Assembly: GCA_035764935.1 (NCBI GenBank)
Contig: DASTYK010000165.1
Location: 1 to 64,000, forward strand
Direction: 5' to 3'
Length of the DNA stretch: 64,000 nucleotides
From: Longimicrobiales bacterium
Lineage (GTDB): Bacteria; Gemmatimonadota; Gemmatimonadetes; Longimicrobiales; RSA9
Translations under genes and position numbers: made by a program
Notes under the pieces: model-generated
The model's database searches: none
What the model was told of the DNA's origin: nothing
The model's input: only the letters and a program-made list of their open reading frames with translations
Shown here: one piece after another, positions 1 to 8,492 of the stretch
Position numbering within the stretch: the stretch's first letter is position 1
Layout: the number at the start of each line of letters is the position of its first letter

Positions 1-497
1 GGCTTGTACGGCGAGAGCTTGCCCTCGATCGGCCAGTTGTTGTTGGCCGGCACCAGCATCCGGAACGCGATCCACTTCCCGTCCGGCGACCAGGCCAGGT
101 CGTTGGGCGAATCGGTCAGCCGCGTGACCTGTGTCGCCGCACCCTCCGCGTCCATCCACCGCACCCAGATCTGCGTCCCGCCAGGCTCACCGCGTGCGGT
201 GTACGCGATCCGCGTCCCGTCCGGCGACCAGACCGGGCTCCCCCCCTCCACCAGCGCGCGCGGCTTCGTGCCGTCCGCGTTCATGATGTACAGCGACGAC
301 TCCCACGAGTCGTTCACCTTGTCGACCCAGCGCCGTGCGTAGACGATCTCGTCCCCGTCCGGAGAAAGCTGCGGCGAGGAAACGGTCTCGTACTCGAGGT
401 AATCGGCAAGGGTCAGGCGATCGCTCTGCTGGGCGGCCGCGGCGACGGGCACCGCCAGTGCAAGGAGCAGCAGACGCGCAGGTGCGCCGACTCGCAT
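1..497 (-). CDS. S9-family secreted serine peptidase, N-terminal part (runs off left edge)
   Basis: These are the first 165 codons of a leftward gene whose 3' part lies outside the window. An ATG at 497 follows GGAGGT with a five-base gap. Residues 1-22 form a signal peptide (hydrophobic LLLLALAVPVAAAA, cleavage near AAQQ). After it come beta-propeller blade motifs, one LSPDG and two WSPDG, as in TolB-like propellers of prolyl oligopeptidase or acylaminoacyl-peptidase enzymes. The catalytic domain is not visible, so a catalytically silent WD40-like protein cannot be excluded. The two other S9 enzymes in the window make a peptidase the likelier reading. A periplasmic location is inferred from the signal peptide. 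Confidence 0.8.
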   Translation of the reverse strand, partial: MRVGAPARLLLLALAVPVAAAAQQSDRLTLADYLEYETVSSPQLSPDGDEIVYARRWVDKVNDSWESSLYIMNADGTKPRALVEGGSPVWSPDGTRIAYTARGEPGGTQIWVRWMDAEGAATQVTRLTDSPNDLAWSPDGKWIAFRMLVPANNNWPIEGKLSPYK

Positions 498-548
498 CGG
501 GACCTCCGGAGAATGTGGGTGGAGAGCTGCCGTCAGGGTGATGCCGCG

Positions 549-554
549 ATAATA
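549..554 (-). promoter_or_regulatory. candidate -10 element for the left-edge S9 gene
   Basis: Read leftward, TATTAT stands about 52 bases upstream of the ATG at 497, in an otherwise very GC-rich gap. No good -35 hexamer lies 16-18 bases upstream, so this is only a plausible promoter element. Confidence 0.3.
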
Positions 555-654
555 GCACGGCGGCCCCGCAGATAGCCAGCGAGGCCGGTCGCGTGAACGT
601 GGCCGCGCCGGCTTGCCGCCCCGCCGAACTGCCGTCACATTCCGGAAGCGATTC

Positions 655-668
655 CGAACGCTCGTTCG
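655..668. promoter_or_regulatory. 14-bp perfect palindrome upstream of the aconitase-family gene
   Basis: CGAACG-CT-CGTTCG is a perfect inverted repeat ending 27 bases before the ATG at 696, in the divergent spacer between the left-edge peptidase and the dehydratase. The position suits an operator for a dimeric regulator. No regulator is identified. Confidence 0.3.
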
Positions 669-695
669 AACGATCCTCCGTACCGGTAGCTCGCC

Positions 696-2930
696 ATGAA
701 CGACCTCCGACACCTGAACGTCGAGAAGCGCCCGCCGCGCCTGCGTTTCGAGGGGCGCGTCCTGTACCTGGTCGATGACGCCGACCTGGTCCGGCGCCAG
801 CTCCAGGGCGAGGACATCGACCTGGAGACCGCCCGGGCGGCCGGGCTGCGCGACCAGATTTCGACGGACGAGATCACGCCGGCCTACATCTGCTACTACT
901 TCGACGAGACGCTCGGCCAGTTCCCGTACCTGGGGCTGCGCGCGGGGGGCGAGTTCCCGGTGACGCGCGGGAGCGTGAAGAACGGCGGCTTCGCCTGCTC
1001 GGTCAGCGGCAAGCGGCGCGGCAAGGGCAGCTCGCGCGAGCAGTCGCCGTACGCCGAGCTGATGGCGGGCATCCGCGTGGTGATCGCGGAGAACATCGAG
1101 CGCATCTACAACGAGAACTGCCAGAACCTCGGCGTCCTCACCTCCACCGACTTCTCGCTGATCGATCGCATCCGCAACGGCGAGGAGATCGAGCTGGCGG
1201 CGTTCACGAATGACGTCGATCCGATCACGCGCGAGATCATCGAGTATGGCGGCCTGTTCGAGTACAACGTCGCGCGCCTGCAGGGCAAGGTGACGCTGCC
1301 GCCCGTGCATTCGCAGCTCGCACCGGGTGGTGTCGACCCGGATCTCGACGACGCGGAGACGGTGCGCGAGGCGCGCGGCTCCGGTGAGGACGACGCCGGC
1401 GCAGCCACGTACGGCGCCGAGAACGCCGCTGCACAGCTTCATGCGACGTCGCGCCCGTCGCTCGACGCGACCAGCGATGCCAGGCACACGGCCGCTGCGC
1501 ACGACGGTCGCCGACGCCCGATGACGATCGCCGAGAAGATCTTCGCGCGGCACTGGGTCGTGGACGCGTCGAAGCAGCAGTTCGGCGTGCCCTGGGTGCA
1601 GTCCGGGGACAGCGGCTTCGTGCTCACGGACCTGCGCTTCTCGCACGAGTACGTCTCGCCCATGGCCGCGATCTTCTTCGAGCAGAAGCTCGGCGCAGAC
1701 GCAAAGGTGACGGACCCGTCGTCGATCCTGATGTTCCGTGACCACCTGACGTACCTGCACGAGGTGATGCCGCAGGAGCGCGTGCAGCTCGGGCTGCTCG
1801 ACGTCGCCCGGCAGCTCGAGGTGAAGCAGCGCGAGTTCGCCGCGAAGCAGAATATCAAGCTGTACGGCGAGCGCCTGGGCGCACGCCTCGGCTCCGAGGC
1901 GATCTGCCACAGCAAGGTGCTCGAGTCCTACGCCGAGCCGGGCATGATGATCGTCGGCACCGACTCGCACACGCCGCACTCGGGTGCGATCGGCTGCATC
2001 GCGTTCGGCGTCGGCACGACGGCGATCTTCAACTCCTGGATCACGAAGGACGTGCGCGTCAGCGTGCCGCCGTCGTTCAAGGTGGTGATCCGCGGGCAGA
2101 AGCCGGCGAACGTGACCGCCAAGGATTTCATGCTGGAGATCCTGCGCCACCCGTACATCAAGGACGGCCACGCGATCGGCCAGATCATCGAGTACGCCGG
2201 CGAGGCGGTCGAAGCGCTGTCGATCGACGAGCGCGCAACCATGACGAACATGGCTGCCGAGGTCGGTGCGTTCACCGGCATCGTCGCACCGGATGCGAAG
2301 GCGGTCGAGTACCTCGTCACGGAGCGTGGCGTGGACCGGGCGCAGGCGGAAAAGCTCTGCGAGGGGCTCCATTCCGATGGCGACGCCGAGTACGTAAAGA
2401 TCATCGAGATCGACGCCTCGGCGATCCGCCCGATGGTCGCGCTGCCCGGCGATCCCGGCAACGGCCTGTACATCGATGAGCTGGGCGCGGAGCCGATTGC
2501 GCTCGACGTCGCCTATGCGGGCTCCTGCACGGCGGGCAAGAAAGAGGACATGGACATGTACGCAGCCGTGCTGCGCGAGGCGCGCGAGCAGGGGCTGCGC
2601 GTGCATCCCGACGTGAAGATGTTCATCCAGGTCGGCTCGCAGGAGGTGAAGCAGTACTGCATCGATCGCGGCTACATGCAGCTCTTCGAGGAAGTCGGCG
2701 CGGAGTTCATCGAGCCCGGCTGCGGCGCCTGCATTGCCGCCGGCCCCGGCACGTCGAAGACGAAGGACGAGGTGACGATCAGCTCGCAGAACCGCAATTT
2801 CCCCGGCCGCTCCGGCCCCGGCCAGCTCTACCTCGCCTCGCCCTACACGGTGGCAGCGTCGGCGATCGCGGGGCACGTGATCGACTGGGAGCCCGGCAAG
2901 CCGCTGCGGCAACTGGCAGCGGCGGAGTAG
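696..2930 (+). CDS. aconitase/3-isopropylmalate dehydratase-family hydro-lyase with N-terminal swivel domain
   Basis: A 744-residue [4Fe-4S] hydro-lyase. Residues 30-215 resemble the LeuD/aconitase swivel domain, including GSSRE at 111-115 and the following conserved segment ending ENCQN. A polar, low-complexity linker (about 220-275) leads to a LeuC-like catalytic half with TDSHTPHSG at about 422-430. The cluster cysteines are C611, C676 and C679, followed by QNRNFPGR. Typical AcnA has the catalytic domains first and the swivel last, and leucine enzymes are split into two subunits. Here the small domain comes first on one chain, as in AcnB but without a HEAT-like N-terminus. The substrate could be citrate, isopropylmalate, homocitrate or methylcitrate; sequence alone does not decide. 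No strong ribosome-binding site precedes the ATG. Confidence 0.88.
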   Translation: MNDLRHLNVEKRPPRLRFEGRVLYLVDDADLVRRQLQGEDIDLETARAAGLRDQISTDEITPAYICYYFDETLGQFPYLGLRAGGEFPVTRGSVKNGGFACSVSGKRRGKGSSREQSPYAELMAGIRVVIAENIERIYNENCQNLGVLTSTDFSLIDRIRNGEEIELAAFTNDVDPITREIIEYGGLFEYNVARLQGKVTLPPVHSQLAPGGVDPDLDDAETVREARGSGEDDAGAATYGAENAAAQLHATSRPSLDATSDARHTAAAHDGRRRPMTIAEKIFARHWVVDASKQQFGVPWVQSGDSGFVLTDLRFSHEYVSPMAAIFFEQKLGADAKVTDPSSILMFRDHLTYLHEVMPQERVQLGLLDVARQLEVKQREFAAKQNIKLYGERLGARLGSEAICHSKVLESYAEPGMMIVGTDSHTPHSGAIGCIAFGVGTTAIFNSWITKDVRVSVPPSFKVVIRGQKPANVTAKDFMLEILRHPYIKDGHAIGQIIEYAGEAVEALSIDERATMTNMAAEVGAFTGIVAPDAKAVEYLVTERGVDRAQAEKLCEGLHSDGDAEYVKIIEIDASAIRPMVALPGDPGNGLYIDELGAEPIALDVAYAGSCTAGKKEDMDMYAAVLREAREQGLRVHPDVKMFIQVGSQEVKQYCIDRGYMQLFEEVGAEFIEPGCGACIAAGPGTSKTKDEVTISSQNRNFPGRSGPGQLYLASPYTVAASAIAGHVIDWEPGKPLRQLAAAE

Positions 2931-3029
2931 CCTCGAGGGTTCTGTCGTACGGCCCTGACGGCCCCGCGGGCCCACGGACCCTGATACACTGCTTGCGGGG
3001 CAACCCCGACACGGGAGGATCGAAAACGG

Positions 3030-4163
3030 ATGGCGATCACGCTCGAGGACGTCACGGCAGTTCTTTCGGAGCTGGTATCGATCCCGTCCGTCAATCCCCA
3101 CCTGTCCGATCACCCTGACGCGGGCGAGACCGCGATCGCGGACCACATTGTCGGCTGGTGCGCGTCGCGCGGCATCGAGGCGTGGACCGAGGAGGCCGCG
3201 CCCGGCCGGCCCAACGCCATGGCGCGCGTCGGCTCCGGCTCACCCGTTCTGATCTTCTGCGCGCACATCGATACTGTCGCCGTCGATGGCATGACCATCG
3301 AGCCGTTCACGCCGGACGTCTCGGACGGAAAGCTTTACGGCCGCGGCGCGTACGACATGAAGGCGGGGGCCGCAGCGATCCTGTGCGCGCTCCAGGCGCT
3401 CGCGCGTGATCCCGCGCCCGGCACCGTGATGGGCGCGTTCGTCTGCGACGAGGAGTGGGCGAGCGTTGGCGCGTACGACTTCGTCGAGCGCCACGGCGGC
3501 GACGCCTGCGTCGTCACCGAGCCGAGCGAGGGCCGGCTCGTCCTCGCCCACAAGGGCTTCGTATGGCTGGAGCTGACCGTGCACGGCGTTGCCGCGCACG
3601 GCAGCCGGTGGGACCTGGGCGACAGCGCGATCGCGCGCATGGCGCGCGTCGTCAGTGCGCTCGACGCATTCGATGGCGACGAGCTCCGAGAGCGGACTCA
3701 CCCGCTGCTCGGCCCCGCTTCCATGCACGTGTCGCAGATCCAGGGCGGCAGTGGCATCTCGACATACGCGGCGGAGTGCAGGGCCCGGGTGGAACGGCGC
3801 ACGCTGCCCGGCGAGACGCCGGAGCAGGTGCTGCGCGAGGTGCAGGACATCATCGCGTCCACCGGTGAGCTTGCTGACGTGCGCATCCTGATGGACCGGC
3901 CGCCTCTGGTCTGCGACCGCGACGCACCGATCGCGACGGCCGTGCGGGACGCGGCGCGCGAGATGACGGGGAGCGAACCGGAGGAGTGTGGCGTCGGCTA
4001 CTGGATGGACGCGGCGGTCTTTGCCAGCGCCGGGATCCAGACGGTCAACATCGGGGCGGGCGGTGCCGGCGCGCACGGGGCAGAGGAGTGGGTCGACCTG
4101 GAGTCGGTCGTCGTCAACGCGCGAACCCTGGAGCGCACCGCACGCCGCTTCACACTGGAGTGA
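3030..4163 (+). CDS. M20-family metallopeptidase (ArgE/DapE/acetylornithine deacetylase-like)
   Basis: A 377-residue cytoplasmic di-zinc hydrolase without a signal peptide. The metal and catalytic motifs are present: HID at 79-81, GRGAYDMKAG with D109 bridging the metals, and the general-base pair E141-E142. The middle section (about 175-290) corresponds to the lid/dimerisation domain, with the conserved HG in 'AAHGSRW'. The length is normal for the family. GGAGG is 10 bases upstream of the ATG. Family members deacylate or cleave amino-acid derivatives (acetylornithine, succinyl-diaminopimelate, peptides). No arginine or lysine pathway genes are adjacent, so the substrate is open. A second, unlike M20 enzyme lies at 50570-51745. 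Confidence 0.88.
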   Translation: MAITLEDVTAVLSELVSIPSVNPHLSDHPDAGETAIADHIVGWCASRGIEAWTEEAAPGRPNAMARVGSGSPVLIFCAHIDTVAVDGMTIEPFTPDVSDGKLYGRGAYDMKAGAAAILCALQALARDPAPGTVMGAFVCDEEWASVGAYDFVERHGGDACVVTEPSEGRLVLAHKGFVWLELTVHGVAAHGSRWDLGDSAIARMARVVSALDAFDGDELRERTHPLLGPASMHVSQIQGGSGISTYAAECRARVERRTLPGETPEQVLREVQDIIASTGELADVRILMDRPPLVCDRDAPIATAVRDAAREMTGSEPEECGVGYWMDAAVFASAGIQTVNIGAGGAGAHGAEEWVDLESVVVNARTLERTARRFTLE

Positions 4164-4286
4164 TCCGGCCGTCCGTCCGGACGGGATGCAGCCGATGCTT
4201 TTGCACCCGAAGGATGCGCCGCAGCGCGAGAACCCGCAGGCTGCCCGGCCGCTTGCGCCCCTTCCCCCTCCGGCTACCTTCCGCCC

Positions 4287-5333
4287 ATGCTCCGTGAACG
4301 GGTGATCAGGCAGGCCGGCCGTATTTCCGCCGCGCTCCTGCTCGTGCTGGCAGGCTGCGCCAACGACGACGGCAGAACACCCGTTGTCGTCTATTCTCCG
4401 CATGGCCGCGAGCTGCTCGAGACCTTCGAGCAGCAGTTCGAGGAAACCAATCCCGACATCGACGTCCAGTGGCTCGACATGGGATCGCAGGAGGTGCTCG
4501 ACCGCCTGCGCTCCGAGCGAGCCAACCCGCAGGCGGACGTCTGGTGGGGTGCGCCGTCGCCCATGTTCGTGACCGCGACGGAGCAGGAGCTGCTGGCGCC
4601 GTTCTCGCCCTCGTGGGCAGGCGCCCTGCCTGCAGATGCAAAGGACGCCCAGGGCCGCTGGCACGGCACCTTCCTGACGCCGATGGTGATTGCGTACAAC
4701 ACGTCGCGCGTCGACTCGGCGAGCGTGCCGCGCGACTGGGACGACGTGCTCGCGCCGGAGTGGACGGATCGCGTGCTGATCCGCGACCCGGTCGCGAGCG
4801 GCACGATGCGCACGATCTTCGGGATGATCATCCAGCGCGGCATTCGCGCGACCGGCGACACGGCCGCAGGCTTCGACTGGCTGCGGCGGCTCGATGCCCA
4901 GACCAAGGAGTACGTGCTGAATCCGACGCTGCTCTACCAGAAGCTCGCGCGCGGCGAGGGCGACGTAACGCTCTGGGACATGCCGGACATCGAGGAGTTG
5001 AAGGCGCGCACGACGTTCCCGATCGACTACGTGCTGCCGACCAGCGGCACGCCGGTGCCGGTGGACGCCGTCGCGCTCGTCGCGGGCGCGCCGCACCCCG
5101 AAGCTGCGCAGCGCTTCATCGAGTTCGTAGGCAGCACCCAGGGCGTGGTGTTCGCCGCACGCAACTTCTTCCGCCTGCCCGCGCGCACGGACATCCCGGC
5201 CGACAGCTTCCCGGCGGGCCTCGCCGCAGCGCGCGAGCGGATGGTCACCGAGCCGATGGACTGGGACGCGTTCCAGGAGCGCTCGGCGGAGTGGATGCGC
5301 TACTGGGATGAGCACGTGCGCGGTCGCAACTGA
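4287..5333 (+). CDS. ABC-transporter substrate-binding lipoprotein (iron(III)/family-1 type)
   Basis: A 348-residue periplasmic binding protein. Residues 1-22 form a lipoprotein signal ending in the lipobox LAGC, so it is probably membrane-anchored after lipidation. The mature part begins with VVVYSPHG and contains segments typical of the FbpA/AfuA cluster of solute-binding proteins (VWWGAPS, AYNTSRV, LIRDPVASGTM). The gene is followed after three bases by the ATPase gene and then the permease gene, a complete importer. Ferric iron is the best guess from the family. Phosphonate, thiamine or sulfate-like ligands are alternatives. Confidence 0.85.
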   Translation: MLRERVIRQAGRISAALLLVLAGCANDDGRTPVVVYSPHGRELLETFEQQFEETNPDIDVQWLDMGSQEVLDRLRSERANPQADVWWGAPSPMFVTATEQELLAPFSPSWAGALPADAKDAQGRWHGTFLTPMVIAYNTSRVDSASVPRDWDDVLAPEWTDRVLIRDPVASGTMRTIFGMIIQRGIRATGDTAAGFDWLRRLDAQTKEYVLNPTLLYQKLARGEGDVTLWDMPDIEELKARTTFPIDYVLPTSGTPVPVDAVALVAGAPHPEAAQRFIEFVGSTQGVVFAARNFFRLPARTDIPADSFPAGLAAARERMVTEPMDWDAFQERSAEWMRYWDEHVRGRN

Positions 5334-5336
5334 GCC

Positions 5337-6464
5337 ATGGTCGAGCTCGAGGGACTGCGCAAGGAGTACGTCGCCACGGCGCCGTCGGCTCCGCCGACGC
5401 TCGCCGTCGATGACCTGACCCTCACCGTCGAGCGCGGCGAGCTGCTCACCCTGCTCGGTCCGAGCGGCTGCGGCAAGACGACGACGCTGCGCATGATCGC
5501 GGGCTTCGAGCAGCCGACCGCCGGCACGATCCGCGTCGATGGCCGTGACGTGACGCGCCTGCCGCCCCAGAGGCGCGGCATCGGCATGGTCTTCCAGAAC
5601 TACGCCCTGTTTCCCCACCTCGACGTCAACGAGAACGTCGCGTTCGGCCTGCGCACGCGCGGCGTGCGAAAGGGCGAGGCAACGGAGCGGGTCGAGGCCG
5701 TGCTTCGTCGCGTGGAGCTGGCCGGCTACGGCGAGCGACGCGTGCAGGAGCTGTCCGGCGGGCAGCAGCAGCGCGTCGCGCTCGCACGCGCACTCGCGCC
5801 TGAGCCGCCGCTGCTCCTGCTCGACGAGCCGCTCTCCAACCTCGACGCAGCGCTGCGCGAGAAGACGCGCACGGAACTGCGCTCGCTGCTCAAGCGGCTC
5901 GGAATGACTGCGGTGTTCGTCACGCACGACCAGGAGGAGGCGTTCGCGCTGGCCGACCGCATCGCGCTGCTCGACGCGGGACGGCTGCAGCAGGTCGGCA
6001 CGGCCGAGGATCTGTACAACCAGCCAGCCAACGCCTTCGTCGCGTCGTTTCTCGGACGAGCGAACTTCCTGCCCGCGCACATCCGCGGCATAGCCGCCGA
6101 CTCGCTCGCGTGCGAGGTGGCGAACCGCGCGCACTGGCAGGTGCTGCGCACCCCCGAGCTCGGCGGCGCTGCGGTGCGGGAACGCGTGCTGGTGATGGCG
6201 CGGCCGGAGTCGCTCGGCATGCACCCGCTCGAGGACAACGGCGACGGGACCGGCCTCGACGGCATCGTGGCTGAGCGGCGCTTCGCAGGAGCCGTCACCT
6301 ACTACGTCGTGCAGACGTTCGGTGGTGAGCTGATGATCGCCGGCGGTCCCCACGAGTTCGAGCCGGGCGCACGCATCAGCATCCGCCCGCGCGGCCCCGT
6401 GTTCGCGTTCCCGGAACGAAGGGAACGAGAGCGACCGGACGAGCAGGCAGAGCCGGAGCCCTGA
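5337..6464 (+). CDS. ABC-transporter ATP-binding protein (FbpC/PotA-like)
   Basis: A 375-residue nucleotide-binding subunit of the importer. The Walker A motif GPSGCGKTT is at 41-49, the Q-loop lies in VFQNYALFPH, the signature LSGGQQQR begins at 139, Walker B LLLLDEPLSNLD has D163 and E164, and the H-loop histidine is H197 in VTHDQEEAF. The C-terminal third (about 245-360) is a TOBE-like regulatory domain, as in Fe3+, spermidine and sulfate importers. The stop codon overlaps the permease start (TGATG), which implies translational coupling. Its substrate follows that of the neighbouring binding protein. Confidence 0.93.
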   Translation: MVELEGLRKEYVATAPSAPPTLAVDDLTLTVERGELLTLLGPSGCGKTTTLRMIAGFEQPTAGTIRVDGRDVTRLPPQRRGIGMVFQNYALFPHLDVNENVAFGLRTRGVRKGEATERVEAVLRRVELAGYGERRVQELSGGQQQRVALARALAPEPPLLLLDEPLSNLDAALREKTRTELRSLLKRLGMTAVFVTHDQEEAFALADRIALLDAGRLQQVGTAEDLYNQPANAFVASFLGRANFLPAHIRGIAADSLACEVANRAHWQVLRTPELGGAAVRERVLVMARPESLGMHPLEDNGDGTGLDGIVAERRFAGAVTYYVVQTFGGELMIAGGPHEFEPGARISIRPRGPVFAFPERRERERPDEQAEPEP

Positions 6465-8221
6465 TGGCGATCACACCGCAGGAGCAGCCGATCGCGACTG
6501 CGACGTTCGCAGGGCCCTCTCCCGGCGCCAGGCAGCGGCCACGCCGTCCCCGCTCGTCGCGCGGCATCATGTGGCTGGTCGCCGGTGTCTCCGTCTTCCT
6601 GCTGTGGACGGTTCTCTACCCCAACCTGTTCGTCGTTCTCGACAGCTTCCGCGGCGAGGCGGGCGGGACACTCGAGCACTACCGCCGCTTCTTCGACAGC
6701 CGCTCCGAGATGGAAGCGGTCTGGAACAGCGTGTGGCTTTCGCTCGCCAGCGTGGTGTGCGCAGGCCTGATCGGCGTACCGCTCGCTTTTCTGTTCGCGC
6801 GTGGCGATTTCCCCGGCCGGCGCGTGCTCAGCGGGCTGGTTTCTCTCCCTGTGCTGCTGCCGCCGCTCGTCGGCGTGATCGCGTTCCTGTTCCTGTATGG
6901 CGAGACCGGCTTCTTCACGCGCTCGGTGCAACTGCTGCTCGGCCTCGACGAGGCGCCCTGGCGGCTGAACGGCGCGGGGGCTGTGCTGCTCGTGCATGCG
7001 TACACGATGTACGTGTACTTCTACCTGTTCACGACCGCGGCACTCAGCCGGCTCGACGTGAGTCACACCGAAGCAGCCGCCGCGCTCGGCGCTTCCCGCG
7101 GTACCGTGCTCCGGCGAGTGACCCTGCCGTTGCTGATGCCCGCGATCGGTGGCGCCGCATTGCTGGTGTTCATGACATCGATGGGCAGCTTCAGCGCGCC
7201 CTACGTGTTCGGCGGCGGCTTTCGCGTGCTCTCGACACAGATCTTCTCCAGCAAGCTGAACGGCGACATCGGTATTGCAGCCGTGGAAACCATCGTGCTG
7301 GCCGCCGTCTCCATCCTGTTCCTCGCGATGCTGCAGCGTTACGAGGCGCGCCGTGAGTACACCGGCGCCGGCAAGGGACTCGGCAGGCTGCAGTACGGAG
7401 AGCGGCCGTCGAAGCGGCGTCGCGTGGCGTTCAGCGTACTCGCCTGGCTGATCGTGATCGTGCTGCTGCTGCCGCATGCGACGGTGCTGCTCGTCTCCTT
7501 CGTGCCGGCCGGCACCTGGACGACAGAGCTGTTCCCGCCCGTGTACTCGGTGGACAGCTACCGCAAGATCTTCTCGGAGGCCCAGCAGCTCACGCCCATC
7601 CTGAACTCGCTGCGCATGGCGACCATCGCGACGGTAATGAACGTCGTGCTCGCCTTCGCCGCGGCATACATCCTCGCGCGCAAGCGCGCACCCGGCCGCG
7701 GCCTGATCAACGTGCTGGTGATCCTGCCCTGGGCGCTGCCCGGCACCGTGCTCGCCATGGCGCTGGCATCTACGTTCAGCGTGAACCAGCCGTACATCGG
7801 CCGCTTCGTGCTGATCGGCACCGGCGCGATTCTGCCGCTGGCATACTTCATCCGCAACATTCCGCTGGTGACGCGCGCCGCGCTGACCAGCTTCCGCCAG
7901 CTCGACCCGGCCCTGGAGGAGGCAGCAGCTTCGCTCGGGGCGAGGTGGCTGACCACCGCCCGTCGCATCACGCTCCCGCTCGTCCTCCCCGGCATCGCCG
8001 CCGGTGCGCTGCTCGCGTTCGTGACCGCACTGGGCGAGTTCGTCGCTTCGATCCTCCTCTACACCCACCGCACCCGCCCCATCTCCATCGAGATCCTCGC
8101 GCAGCTTCGCGCCTTCGACTTCGGCGCCGCCGCCGCGTACGCGGTCCTGCTCATCATCCTGATGGCGGTCGCGTTCGTGTTCGGCCAGCGCGCGGTGGGA
8201 GAGGGACGCGGCGGTATCTGA
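6464..8221 (+). CDS. ABC-transporter permease, two fused membrane domains (FbpB-like)
   Basis: A 585-residue inner-membrane protein with a polar N-terminal tail (about 1-35) and two homologous permease halves, about 12 membrane segments in total. Each half has an EAA-type coupling loop that contacts the ATPase: around residues 205-225 (EAAAALGASRG) and 483-503 (EEAAASLGARW). Such fused permeases are usual for iron(III) importers, where one chain replaces a permease dimer. It is the third gene of the importer operon and shares one base with the ATPase stop. Confidence 0.9.
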   Translation: MAITPQEQPIATATFAGPSPGARQRPRRPRSSRGIMWLVAGVSVFLLWTVLYPNLFVVLDSFRGEAGGTLEHYRRFFDSRSEMEAVWNSVWLSLASVVCAGLIGVPLAFLFARGDFPGRRVLSGLVSLPVLLPPLVGVIAFLFLYGETGFFTRSVQLLLGLDEAPWRLNGAGAVLLVHAYTMYVYFYLFTTAALSRLDVSHTEAAAALGASRGTVLRRVTLPLLMPAIGGAALLVFMTSMGSFSAPYVFGGGFRVLSTQIFSSKLNGDIGIAAVETIVLAAVSILFLAMLQRYEARREYTGAGKGLGRLQYGERPSKRRRVAFSVLAWLIVIVLLLPHATVLLVSFVPAGTWTTELFPPVYSVDSYRKIFSEAQQLTPILNSLRMATIATVMNVVLAFAAAYILARKRAPGRGLINVLVILPWALPGTVLAMALASTFSVNQPYIGRFVLIGTGAILPLAYFIRNIPLVTRAALTSFRQLDPALEEAAASLGARWLTTARRITLPLVLPGIAAGALLAFVTALGEFVASILLYTHRTRPISIEILAQLRAFDFGAAAAYAVLLIILMAVAFVFGQRAVGEGRGGI

Positions 8222-8262
8222 GGGGCTTGCCGCTCGTTCGATCGCCAACGTGCGCTCGATAA

Positions 8263-8421
8263 TTCACCACAGAGAGCACAGAGGACGCAGAGTTTTCCTG
8301 ATTGGTTCCTGCGGATGCCTCAGCACCTCGGCATGCAATACAGAATCTGTTGTTTCTCCGCGCCCTCCGCGTCCTCGGCGGTGAATGAATTTCTCTCCGT
8401 GTACTCAGTGCTCGCTGTGGT
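8263..8421. repeat. cluster of three related 29-30 nt arms in inverted orientation (CACAGAG type)
   Basis: A forward arm at 8263-8292 starts TTCACCACAGAG. Arms in the opposite orientation lie at 8356-8385 and 8393-8421. Arms one and two agree at about 22 of 30 positions when inverted, and both keep a three-base rhythm of GAG and CNC. The first two arms can form a long imperfect hairpin with a 63-base loop. Similar CACAGAG-rich palindromes recur in intergenic spaces of many bacterial genomes, as far as I recall, without an agreed function. The transcript end of the importer operon would fall here. Confidence 0.6.
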
Positions 8422-8466
8422 AGACGGAATGGATGGTAGATCGAAGGAATGGTAGACCGAAAGGAA
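8418..8466. repeat. 16-bp tandem repeat, three copies (TGGTAGA units)
   Basis: TGGTAGA recurs at 8418, 8434 and 8450 with an exact 16-base period, each followed by CGGAA, TCGAAGGAA or CCGAAAGGAA. The array abuts the inverted-repeat cluster. An ATG at 8433 lies inside the array, so it is unlikely to be the true start of the DUF72 gene. Confidence 0.65.
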
Positions 8467-8492
8467 CGTTCGTTGCGAATGAAGGCAGAGCG

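Noticed and set aside
3240-6353. Open frame of about 1037 codons on the minus strand opposite the M20 and importer genes
   Set aside because: It is antisense to three genes with clear catalytic motifs, is rich in R, H, A and D and has no recognisable domain. Long shadow frames are expected at this GC content. The same holds for the frames at 6302-8248, 13128-14849 and 31421-33022.
8433-8492. Longer N-terminus for the DUF72 protein
   Set aside because: The upstream ATG lies within the 16-bp tandem repeat and would translate repeat sequence. Family homology begins right after the ATG at 8493.
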